From assembly GCA_029851415.1 (NCBI GenBank), contig CM056741.1, positions 163,295,685 through 163,359,684 on the forward strand: DNA of 64,000 nucleotides, read 5' to 3'. The stretch comes from Eretmocerus hayati (taxonomy: Eukaryota > Arthropoda > Insecta > Hymenoptera > Aphelinidae). Position 1 is the first letter of the stretch. Every line of letters starts with the position of its first letter. Below the pieces are notes generated by a model. It searched no databases, was not told the DNA's origin, and saw nothing but the letters and a program-made list of their open reading frames with translations. The position numbers and the translations under genes were made by a program. Below, piece by piece: positions 1-10,830 of this stretch.

Positions 1-349
1 GGTGATTAGAACGTTTGTAAAACGGGAAAAGACGATCATTTTAGAAACAAATACTCGAACAAACATCGAAAGCTTGCGCAGTGACTCAGTCGCCCATTTT
101 CGGAAACATGGAAGTATTTACAACATATGATACTCGCACTTTACCTCTTAATACTCACCCGCATCACGACAGCTAATACGATCATCCATATCCGTGATTT
201 AAATCAACAGGTGTGCAACAAGAAAACGCACGTTGACGTGTAGGACTGTAGACACATAGTCATGATGAATTAGTCATTTCCGTCCATTAATTTGATTTAA
301 GAGTAATTTGAACAAGAATTAATTGTTAATTTGGTTGTCTTTGTTTCAG
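1..349 (+). other. Intron of the CDO1 gene (no exon seen)
   Basis: AT-rich sequence ending in a pyrimidine-rich tract and TTTCAG at 344-349, the acceptor of the first visible CDO1 exon. The upstream CDO1 exons, which encode the N-terminal third in other animals, are not recognisable here and should lie left of the window. Confidence 0.6.
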
Positions 350-1787
350 GTACACACGAAATCTAGTAGACGAGGGTAACGGCAAATTCAATTTGATGGT
401 GCTATGCTGGGGTGAAGGTCACGGATCTGCAATTCATGATCACGCTCAGGCACACTGCGTCATGAAGATACTTCAGGGTCAGCTTTGTGAGGTAATTTTA
501 CAATAACCTTATATCCAATTAACTTTATGGCAGAAAAATCATAACAGGTCACAACTGACCGGACGGAAAATACGATAAATGCAGTCGATTCAATACTGTG
601 AAAATTATTTCCTCCACCTAACGTTGGTTTTTCACTGAATACGGTTATTAAATAAAATATGCGTACAACATTCTGAGAAAAGTTATATGATATGAAAATT
701 TTGTTTCCAGACCCAATATCGATGGCCAAAAAAGCATATCGAAGAACAGGAAAATGAATGTGGAGAGGCTCTTGAGGAGATCGACAGGCACGTCTACGGT
801 GTCAACGATGTCACATATATCAATGGTGAGCGAGTTTGCAAAATGAAATAAGAATCTTTTGTTAAGTCAATAATCAACAGAAAAAAATTTTGAAAAAAAT
901 TCTCTGAGTTAATGAATTAATTTGATGGAAGAGAAAGGCGGGATTTCCTAGTGATCAAGGTTTGATTCGATTCAGATACTCATGATATCTCGAACTTGAT
1001 GCAGTGTGGGGGAAAGAGTTTTGTTGAAAAGAATAGCTTTTTAAGTTGAAACCTGTATAGGATACGAAAAAAATTTCTTATTGGATCTGATACTATCATA
1101 AACGAGAAAATTCAGACTTCAACAGTGTAATCTCATTGTAAGAAAACACCACAAAAAAACCGAGTCAACTAATTAATCGGTTCTACCCAATAAATTTTAT
1201 AATGGCTGGTTAAACCACACCATTTGAGGATTATAATTTCATCAGAAATTCAACCTTTGACATTTGAAATATTTACCGGTGAAGCCACATTGTTCTCATC
1301 CAATGTAAAATTCATCAATCTGAAAGATGATCAATAGAGAAAATTCTGGGTAGCATCATATTCTGTTTAATATTCCTAACTGGTGAAAGCGTACTCCATA
1401 ATCTATAACAAAATCAAATCAACGGATGTACACTCAACCATTACGTGAATTACATCTTTACTGTAATGTTTTTTCTTCAGATTCAATCGGATTACATAGA
1501 GTTGAAAATCTCAGCGCTGTAAATCCTGCAGTATCTTTACATTTGTACTCACCACCTTTCGACACATGCTCAGTTTTTAACAAACAGACTGGTCAGAGAT
1601 CTACGAGTAAAGTCACATTCTGGTCCAAATATGGAGAGCGACGCAACAGAGTGAGTATAAATACCATTCTGTTATCTATCCCAAAATTGAAAATTTCTTC
1701 ACATGATTGCACGTTAAGGAATATCAATGCATTTAGAGATGAATTCTCTCACAGGGAGAGGTATCAACACCTATACCGCAAACGTAA
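350..1787 (+). CDS. CDO1: Cysteine dioxygenase type 1, 3' four exons (5' partial)
   Basis: Exons at 350-491, 711-825, 1481-1650 and probably 1755-1787 (stop TAA 1785-1787), all with GT-AG borders and compatible phases. The joined peptide follows animal CDO closely: [20 protein letters not shown], then HDHAQAHC, then [15 protein letters not shown], then [12 protein letters not shown]. In mammalian numbering the iron ligands His86, His88 and His140 (HDH, GLH), substrate-contact Tyr58/Arg60 (YTR), cross-link partners Cys93 and Tyr157, and the Ser153-His155-Tyr157 set are all present, so the enzyme looks functional. Family knowledge: a cytosolic non-haem Fe(II) enzyme that oxidises L-cysteine to cysteine sulfinate, the entry to taurine synthesis and cysteine catabolism. 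The last 10 codons depend on a 104-bp intron (1651-1754). Without that splice the frame continues to a stop at 1792-1794 with an unrelated tail. Roughly the first 57 residues are outside the window. Confidence 0.95.
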
Positions 1788-2915
1788 ATTTTGAGCGTTC
1801 TTTTCTTGGAGTACTACATAATGTGATTTTGTGGGTCTTTAAAAAGGTCCCCTCTGATGGAAAACGTAGAATCTCAATGAACGTATGAAAAAACTGTTGA
1901 TGCCATTTTACATGTCAGTAGTGCATATAAGATGTTGAATTCTTATCTAAATTCTTTTTCTAATCATTTTCCAACGTAACAAATACGACATCAACTCATT
2001 TCCTAAACAGAGGAGGGAAGTAAAAGAGATATATGCATGAGTCAAAATCACCACAGTTACGTAACGTATTACGAATGTGGATTGCGATGCCTTCGCTCAC
2101 TTTCCCTATTCTCTGACTATTTCTTATACAGGACGCAAAAGTATCACTAGTCATTTCCATGTAGTAATTGATTCGTCGTGATCCCAAGACTATGAAATTT
2201 TATAATATTCGATACTCGTCTGAAAAAAGTTATAAACTTCCACGAATTGAGATTCCCGACAACATTGAATCATTGACTCGTAATTATCAATCGTCTTCAT
2301 AGTTGAGTCCTCAATAATGATTGTATCATAAGACCAAAATGAGGTTGTGAATGAATTTCTCGTTTTTCTCTTACCTTTACAGGAGATACAAGACTCGAGG
2401 GCTCCAGAGGATAACTGAGTGATCTTAAAACCAACGTGGTCTCTTCGCTGTGGAAGCTTCACATCATGTTAGCAGTTTTAGATCAAAAAAAATTTGCTGA
2501 AAATTTTGAAAGGATGATCGTGTCATGCTGCATCACACAATGATCTTTTTTATCTTTAATGAAGACAAATTGAAATTTTATCAAATGACGCTAAGCCTCA
2601 CTTTATTAATGCTAGTACTTTATTATTACAATACTGATACATTTTATCATTCGTACAAACTACTTCTGAAAAGACTTAAAATACATGTATACATTTTATG
2701 CGAACCGTTACGAATTTTTATAATATAAACATCACTAATATTTGAAATGATTCTGACATGGTCTCTTATTTTTCGACATAATGGAAGTATATGGTAAAAT
2801 TCCTTCTTCAATCTGGCGGTCGTGTGAGATTATTCAAATTTTGCAAAACACAACATTTTAGATAACCTATTGGGACACAGAATACATACGGATGAACTAA
2901 CATGCAAAGTTCACT
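1788..2915. other. Non-coding, CDO1 3' flank
   Basis: AT-rich sequence containing the presumed CDO1 3' UTR. Open frames here are under 100 codons, overlap on both strands and show no domain or splice support. I see no gene, RNA gene or clear repeat. Confidence 0.5.
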
Positions 2916-3069
2916 TGGGCTGGAATTCATAGTCGTTAATCTGAGATTAGAGTCGGCGGATTTAGGGCGCTGCGATCTCCATGGTGAGGTATTTAGCATT
3001 TGGGCACAGCGATGCAGCGCTCCTAATCCGCCGATCCTAATCTCGGATTAACGACTATGAATTCGAGCC
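2916..3069. mobile_element. Short palindromic MITE-like element
   Basis: Two inverted arms of about 55 bp face each other. The left arm (2916-2974) contains AATTCATAGTCGTTAATC and a GGCGGATT core; the right arm (3012-3069) carries their reverse complements with about 85% identity. The spacer is only about 35 bp. It has no coding capacity. The structure fits a non-autonomous inverted-repeat transposon or a foldback hairpin; the family is not identified. Confidence 0.7.
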
Positions 3070-5008
3070 TTAGAAGAATTTGAAATATTTTCCAGGTTGC
3101 CTATAGAACTAAAAATTCGCGTGCGCAATTTGTACCAGATTCCACTCCAATGGGTAACCGATACCATCAACTAGAGTAAATCGGGCGAGATGCTCGATTC
3201 GTTATACTATATCATACATCTTAAAAAACTAGAAGCATGTGCCACAATATTGCTCATGGTCGCCTGTAGGAATTTTAAAATTTTTGAGTTGGTTGTAGAG
3301 CAACCACTCCCGAGGTTCGTTTGACACGACACCAAAATTCATTCCGGTGAACCCAAACATCGATGGATTTGCTTCATTTTCATAATCCACGGCTGGTGCT
3401 GTAAAAATGAATCTCATCCGTCAATGGTTAGGTTCGCAGGAATGAAATTTGTATCGTGTCGAGCGATCATTGGCGTGTATGCTGAGTGTATATGCGTATT
3501 GGAATAAAAATGAAATAGAATAAAAGTTGAAATGATGAATGATGAGATGACTTATATGGTTTAGTGATATGTGATGAATGAATGATCGCCTCACCCTCCT
3601 GATTGGGGATGAATCCGGACGCAACATCTGCACCAGAAGGCAGATTACCTGCGTCCAAGAATTGACCTCCACATAGACGATCATTGGCGTGTATTGCTCA
3701 CACATGCCCTTGAGTTCTTACAAACGGGTTAGGGAAATCCATGCAGCATATTGTCAAATTGAGTAATAACTGCAAGACGACACAAACATGGACCACGGCC
3801 TTGAATTTTCTCGGTCGATGGATAAAAAGACAACGTTTACCTCATTCATGGAGTGTGTTCGATGGATGGGGTCATCTTATCATACACAAAAACATACTCA
3901 ATTTGCAACTAATCGATCTTGTAATTTTGTACTTAAACTCATGGACCATAATTGAAGGATCATTTGAGTATTCTCAAAAACAAAGCATTATGAAAAGCAA
4001 GCGATGCTCTTTTCTCCATTTTTCCTCCGAGTGTAAGCATAGGCACTGTAGTTGCAGTGGCCGCCACGGGAGCGCAATGGCGCTACTTCCACGGGTAAAG
4101 AAGGGAGAGGAAGAGCAAATGCGCACTGTGGAGGCCTTCATTGAGAAGTCTTATACGATTAGACTTCCTAAACTCTCTCCAAAGACCCTTAGGCTCAGCG
4201 AGCGGAGCAATATACCTATCTGCTCAACGATCGTCATAAGGGTATGGAGAGAAAAATTAAAACCCAAGTGTAAAAATCCAAGTGTAACGTTAATACAACC
4301 CGAGTTGATCCGGTTGGTGGCGTTACAAATGAATGGAAACTTGAGTAAAGTCGGCGAAATTTGTGACGTAGATCTAATTCCCGCGGAATGGTCATCGACG
4401 ACGTGAAAAACCCCCAATTCTGGCTTTCTTTCTGTCTATGATTTCAACCCCTGGTGAAGGATTCACACAACTACGTAATTGAATATATTAGATTGCTTCA
4501 GAAAGCGACCATAAGAAAGAACATCACTGTTGACACAAATCCGTACGACAACACGTTATATCCTTTTACTTGTCAGCTTTCCCTAGTGAACTGACATAAG
4601 AACTTCAAAAGAGGCCCTAGGGGTCTCTATTTTCTGTCGAGCATTTCTGCTCATAGTACAAGAGTCGACGGGGTCGCCCTTGCCTGCATATCAGCCACCA
4701 CAACCACCACCTCCAGCACCAAGATCCTCCCCGGAGGTGATCCAAATACTCGGGACGCCACCCCATTATCTCATTAATAGCAGGTGGTCATCGCCTGAAT
4801 TGGCTGAGTTGGGTCAGCTCCGGTGGTACATACCTCCGCTGAGCCCCAAACTCATAGATCTCAAGTGAGCACGAGCAGAGGTAGAGAGGCCGATCATGTT
4901 GTAGACGAACACAGCCTTCTTAGATAGACCATCTCTTCGCTCATAGGCTCCTAACACATCGTACAACTTTTTACACTAATAATCCCGAATTATGTTAATC
5001 CGTCTTTT
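3070..5008. other. Gene-free stretch with long unassigned open frames
   Basis: It contains a 17-bp direct repeat (CGATCATTGGCGTGTAT at 3464-3480 and 3678-3694). An open frame at 3741-4406 (+, 221 codons) has no recognisable domain, and an overlapping 88-codon frame lies on the other strand. A locally GC-rich block at 4610-4870 includes a short proline-rich frame (4680-4868, +) broken by nearby stops in all frames. The GC-rich block could be a decayed retroelement piece, but I cannot assign it. Confidence 0.4.
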
Positions 5009-5108
5009 NNNNNNNNNNNNNNNNNNNNNNNNNNNNNNNNNNNNNNNNNNNNNNNNNNNNNNNNNNNNNNNNNNNNNNNNNNNNNNNNNNNNNNNNNNNN
5101 NNNNNNNN
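5009..5108. other. Assembly gap (100 N)
   Basis: Exactly 100 consecutive N, the conventional size for a scaffold gap of unknown length. The true distance between the flanks is not known. Confidence 0.99.
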
Positions 5109-6892
5109 TGGATTAAAAGAAGTCAGTGGGGATGCGAAACTAAAATTTAGCACCGTTCTATCGTTCAAAGATACTTTCCATACTATAACTCTCAAAGCTC
5201 AGTTATAAACATTAGTAGATTATCATACAGAGGCTCGAATGTTAAGTTTCGCATGCAAGGTGTATTTTTCCTTCCCAAACCGAATACGAATGTAGAAATT
5301 CTCATAAAGATGAAAAATTCAACTTTTGACCCTTTGTATCGTATACTCATTTTCAATAGACCGCGAGGGGACGTGATATATCCGTGCAAATATGACACCT
5401 TTGCGCAGAATGTATCAAAATAGTACATTAAAATGACGGGGGAAAATTGCGCGAGGGACCAGGTCAAGAAAATGAAGATTCAAAGTATAATATGTATTTG
5501 GAGTTCTCGGTTCTGCTTATCCGTAAGGAAGCAAGAGGAGTCCTTTCAGAATTGAATGTGCAACCGTGTTTATCATTTTGCCTAATAGTCACATGTTCTG
5601 AAGTAGAAATCAGGAATCATTTGAAATCAATGGGGAACTTTAAATAATTTGGTGCATCACGATATGAAAAATGATTGAAGCAGAATATAAATCGAGTATC
5701 CTAGCTGGCATGACAATTTCGCACAAAGGGGGAGATTGTCCCAAAACATAACGCCAACCAAATATGTAATAAGACTACGACGCTACTGTGTGGGACCGAG
5801 AAAAAGTGAAAGGTTTTTCATTGAGAAACTCGGAACCAAGAAGTACCACGACAACGGAAGAGAGTTGTCATCAGATTTGCCCTGCCGAGCGAACGAACTC
5901 TCGCGCACGTGAATCTCCTGTAAATCTGTAATAATTAATACTGATCATCGTTGTCGCAGAAAAAGAGAAAAATTCTCTCGTCACCTTTACGAGGGAAACG
6001 CAAACTCATCTCGGATTGTCTTGAGCTTTCAAATCTTGGTGCAAATCTTTCAACAACTATAAATCAGAGGAAATCAAAACATCGCGGGTCTGGATCATGC
6101 GAGTCTCATGAAAAGTAAAAACTAGTTCGGAGAAGCCGGTTGCGTGTGTAAAACGCCAGCTCGCACGTGATGCACTCATTCGGATCAACTTTATGTATAC
6201 ATATTTTCTGAGACTGAATGAAACTGAAATTGGCCTTCCCCACGCTTTCTCGCGTAATATAACAGCTATTACGCGAGATATTTGCGCTTGCGCATCAGAC
6301 AATGAAATTGGGCCCGAACACCACAGTGGTCCCCAACAATTGCGCGACCTCGGGTTAATGCATTTTACACAATGTATTATACGTGAACTATGTTTTTATC
6401 AAAAAAAGAGGCTACTCTTTTTTGATACCGTGTGAAAGAAAAACACACATGTGTGATGATTAGACTCGAATTTGCCGCAAGCGTTGCGCGTGCGGTACGT
6501 GTTCAAAACCGCAAAAGCTTTTCGCGCGCGAATAATGATCCTCGATTGCATCAGAACGCGCTGCGGTGAGTTTTTTATCAGAGACTGCGCGATTCTGGCG
6601 GATGATTGATCTGGCCCGATTTTCACTTTGGGTGATTTGAATGTATTCATTTTTGTTACCAATTTTATATGTAACCTGTACGAAATGTTATATATTTAGG
6701 CTTTTTGTTGCGGTTGATGCTATGTTCATCAAACTATAAAGTGTGAAAATGATAGAAGCGTTACCGGATGTTTCACCACATCGTATTCATTCGATGAATT
6801 GATACCATTTTTGAAAGAAGTCAATGTTTTTCAAACTGTAGATATTAAAAATCCGAAGAGGAACATAAAAAACCTACTGATGGCAATAATGT
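5109..6892. other. Non-coding, nothing identified
   Basis: AT-rich sequence with a CpG-richer island at about 6470-6600 (several CGCG and GCGC words). Only short frames overlapping on both strands are open. No gene, RNA or repeat call can be supported. Confidence 0.4.
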
Positions 6893-7236
6893 TTGATATG
6901 ACAGCTTCAGGGGTTGTGGGCCACGGATTTGGATCAAACTCTTGGGATAGTCTCCTTCTACCGCCAAAAGCAGATGAAACCCAGAGTCACACTTGCAAAT
7001 GCCCAACCGTTTTTCAGCTGCAGCTCATAACATCAGCATTGCGAGTATATCTATAGAATTCTTTTTTGAAGATGGGCCCATATGGATAATGCTAATGTCA
7101 TAGTCTGTAGTTTAAAAACGGTTGGGCATTTGCAAATGCGGCTCTGGGGTTCACTTTTTGGTGGTAAAAGGACACTATCGCCGGAGGTATAACGTCAAAT
7201 CCATGGCCCACAACACCTGGGTGCTCCATGTCAGTT
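6893..7236. mobile_element. Palindromic MITE with arms of about 150 bp
   Basis: The left arm (about 6893-7055) and right arm (about 7068-7236) are reverse complements at roughly 75-80% identity over their whole length. Shared landmarks are GTTGTGGGCCA at the outer side, a GTCCTTYTACC word in the middle, TTTGCAAATGCCCAACCGTT, and CATTAGCATT near the centre. The loop is about 12 bp. The arms diverge from one another as expected for an old non-autonomous element. The open frame at 6799-7056 is incidental to the left arm. Confidence 0.8.
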
Positions 7237-10200
7237 TAGTAGAGGTATCTTCGAGAGTAACATCATTGTAAATTTCCAAAGTTACAACGGCGAGAAAGAG
7301 TAGCTAATGACTTTCGAATTTCGAATGATAATTACGGCCAGAGCCGAAGGATCGAAATTATATTCGACAAGGATGCAAAAACCATCCTGCAGCTGATTGA
7401 TTGCCAACTCTGTATCCCCATCAGCTGCGTGAAAAAGAAAATTCAGACACCCTGCGGAAATATTATATTTTTACATTGTCAATGGGAAATTACTTTGATT
7501 AGTTATCCAATACCCGTGGGATATCATGAAACCAATAAGGCGTCGAACATTAAACCATCAACTTCAAGTTTTCGATGATTTTTTCCATCACGTTACTATA
7601 GCGATGGAAACAAAAATTAAAAGTAATCATGCGAATCAGAAATATCATTTCAAGCAATAAGGAAACGATTTTTCGAGTGAATTTGTGCATATAAAAATCG
7701 ATTGGCTCAATCGAAGACACGAGTGCACACGCCAGTACGATTGAAATGACGTCCTCAAGTCACGTGTATTATTATTACGCTTTCGTTACTAAGTCAGTTA
7801 TTTAATAGCCTCCTTATTAGATATATATGTAGAACAAGAAATCCTTCAGGTCTAATATGCGAGCATTAGAAGTATAATGAATAATGGTCTTGGGGAAAGC
7901 GTGGGTGCCCGAATGGATGTTTCTCGTAACACACAAGGATATATCTTGCTCACGCATTGTATTTTTCATGCATAACATACGCGTAATAATCTCGGATAAA
8001 ACATTACATTACCGTCAGATCATCTTTCAATACGCTTGTGATGTACCTTATTCATCAAATTCGGATTACAGACTTATTCCTACACGTGATTCGTATTATA
8101 TAGAATTATCATTGTATCGTAGTTCGGGTATATTTTTAGCAAAATATACAACTATTGTACCTTTGGCACTTTTCACCATGGGAAAGGTCTCGAACCTCAT
8201 TAATACATATGAACAAAGTTCATTCTTTTCACCTGGAATATTATCAAAAGATAAATACTTTATTCGAATAACGTGCAATTAATACTCTACCATCAGATCA
8301 AGTCCTTTACGGTCAAGTAAAGCCGAGTGGTGCAGCTCACGAAACTGGAGAAGAAAAATTTGGTTTCAAAACGTTCCCCCACGTTACTCCTAGTCTGAGC
8401 TATCACATTTTCTTTGAGGAGAGTATTTTGCAAAATTCAGCATCCTTATACAGAAATCGCGAAGAAATTCATTTTATGGGGCGTATTTCAGAGGTTTCTT
8501 GTTTTTTTTATCCAAGATGTGAATGATAGATAGCGAAAATTATGATTATAGCCGAAAGATTCTCTCAAAAATCTCCAAAATCGACACATTCTCAAGCTAA
8601 TATTGGAAAGATCCGGATTTGTGTGGTTGATAATAATGAATGCCATTCCAAAGCACGTGGAAAAACGTTCAATTAAGTGGTGTCGAGTAGTTCAACTCAC
8701 AAAATTGGAAAGAAAATTTTTGATCGAGCTCAAATATTTGACCGGTAGTATACTTTTTAGACAACTTATTGCATCCCCATCAAAATCATCTTTGTTTTGC
8801 CTTTTCATCATGATTCATTGAAATTTTCTCTCCGTCTGCATTAATTCTTCAAAAATACAACATAATACCATGACCACCGCCCTTTATATTTGGGAAAACT
8901 TTTTTGTTTCTCTTCTTTTTCAAAAAATAAAAACTGTTAACACGTGCATGATCAGGGTAAGAAACCTCTGAATCGGTATTATATCAATGATAAAACCGGT
9001 ACAAGATACGATTACACAAAAAAAAAAAAACAAGACGCAATTCTTATAGATCTAATCGAAGAAAAATGATGCAGAATATCGAGTGAGAGTATAGAAAATA
9101 GAGCGAGAAGAGCTCACGGCTATAGATCACATTTCCCACGCGGATTCCTCAAACGATACTCGAATAAAATTTCTCGCGTGGCCTCCAATTGATCGCATGA
9201 CTATTATCGAGTCTTGCTCCTCGTCCAGTACAACTACCTGTTACGCTCTTTCTGTAACAATTATCCGAGTCCTCGTAGCGCTTAACCGCCTCCACTCTAT
9301 AGATATATTGATCATTGAGTCGATAGACAAGAGGTTTTTCTATCCCATAGAATCCGTGATACAGTTCTTTCCGACAGAAAACAATTAGTAGCATCAGTGT
9401 GAACAAGTTTTTTTTTGTCACCTATTCCGGCAAAAACTGCCCCATTCACATTGAAATTTTCAACCAATAGGTTAAGTAGGCATAGTATACTTCGACGTCT
9501 ATTTAACAACGGTACCATCTTAACGAGCCACAAAGCATGCAAATCATTCCTACTCGAATATTTTCACATTATTATAGAGTAAGGATTATGTCAGCCTTTA
9601 TATTTAATATCTCCGAGGGAAATCGTCGTTTACGTCACTTTTCGTCGTTACATATATATTTATGTTCTATATATGTAACGCCCGATGAGCTGCTCAAATT
9701 CCATTGTATTCATACTAAAACTTTCAGCTCGTGAACTGTAAATCTGATGTCGTGATTCGTTACATGTGGCCTCAGAGCAAATTCATCCTTAACTCTGTAG
9801 ACTGACGACTTTCTCGTTCGTTGAGTTCACTGTAATGTATAATACAAGAAAGTGAATATAAAAGTAGTATTATATAGTTTATAGGGTAGTCAAATATATG
9901 CAAGAGATCAGTGTTCGCTTAGAAAGTAATCCGATTTTGCATTTGCCTACGTAATGTATAACGAACAGACCAAAGAATTTGTCTGAGACTTTAGAGTGCC
10001 ACGAATAATAGATCCGAGAGATATCAATGAGTGTGAAGAGCCTAAATCCGAAACGAGCTGTAAATCTGAGGTTTCATCTGGATGAGCTTTGTAGGGAATT
10101 TCTTTTCTTCATCTGATATTGGCAAAAACGAGGATGTACTTCGAATGTAGTATATTGAATTGAAAATTGATTAGGATCGTGAATAATGAAGAATCCCACA

Positions 10201-10763
10201 AGATTTATACATGTGCATACATTCATAGTCTTTGAGATCGGTAAAAATTGTACCAATTTATAAGTGTACTATTATCGCCGTTACTATTACGAGATCGTGT
10301 GAGTATCGAGAGTATGTGTACTTATATTGAAGTGTTGTGGGACCTAGTTTGAAAGTGAGTATACAGAAGGTCTCCCGCGGCTCTCGTTTTTCTTTGGCTT
10401 TCTGTACATTTTATTGGCCTATCATAGTTCTGAAGCTATATGAGTATAACGGTATGCGGGAGACTCGCATGTATGTGTGGTTCATAGCCTACAAGTCCCT
10501 TTTTTTTGTGATCGAGTTGTTAACTGTGATCGCAATAAGTATATAAGTGGCTTATCAAACGTGTAACGAATGTCCTGCACGCGTTCTGTTAGTTACTCGA
10601 TCGACTGCTTTTATTGCAGTCTTGTATCGGTACGTGTCATGATTCTCATGCGCCTTATAACTCGAGGACAATCATTTATTGATAGAAACTGGAATCCAAA
10701 CTCATATCTAAAATATGTTTAAAATTTTGAATGATGAATGTGGCTCCTAAACGAGTCACTTTG
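7237..10763. other. Non-coding, nothing firmly identified
   Basis: Long AT-rich stretch. Open frames of up to 132 codons (7884-8282, +) show no domain, have opposite-strand frames of similar length and lack splice support. Simple A-runs occur near 9019-9032. One small candidate coding frame is listed separately at 9149-9421. Confidence 0.4.
9149..9421 (-). CDS. Possible small secreted peptide (weak candidate)
   Basis: A 90-codon frame on the minus strand. It starts with a two-lysine n-region followed by a hydrophobic run (LFTLMLLIVFC), which resembles a signal peptide. A polar, charged remainder follows with two cysteines (CYRKSVTGSC). I recognise no family. Against it: the other strand is also open over most of the same interval (9197-9388), and there is no promoter or polyadenylation signal I can point to. 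Chance is a serious alternative. Confidence 0.2.
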   Translation of the reverse strand: MTKKNLFTLMLLIVFCRKELYHGFYGIEKPLVYRLNDQYIYRVEAVKRYEDSDNCYRKSVTGSCTGRGARLDNSHAINWRPREKFYSSIV

Positions 10764-10830
10764 GTGTTTTTTATTACACGACGTTTCGACGACTAATTTA
10801 CCGTCTTCTTCAGGTCTTCATCAGCATCTC
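10764..10830 (-). repeat. Penelope-like element relic with hammerhead-like core
   Basis: Read on the minus strand it contains CTGATGA (10818-10824) and then CTGAAGA (10807-10813). Next comes a GACG...CGTC stem, then GTCGAAACGTCG around 10780-10790, then a GTGT...ACAC hairpin. The arrangement CTGA(T/A)GA, stem, GAAAC, GTC is that of hammerhead ribozymes, which are known to be carried by Penelope-like retroelements in insects and other animals. The stem II is weak and displaced, so the copy may be inactive. No reverse-transcriptase frame is beside it. Confidence 0.4.

Noticed and set aside
3741..4406. 221-codon open frame on the plus strand
   Set aside because: No domain, no splice support, odd composition and an overlapping opposite frame; length alone is not enough. 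Mentioned only in the region note.
4440..4870. Possible retroelement gag-like fragment on the minus strand
   Set aside because: Some stretches look protein-like but are broken by stops in every frame and match no family I can name.
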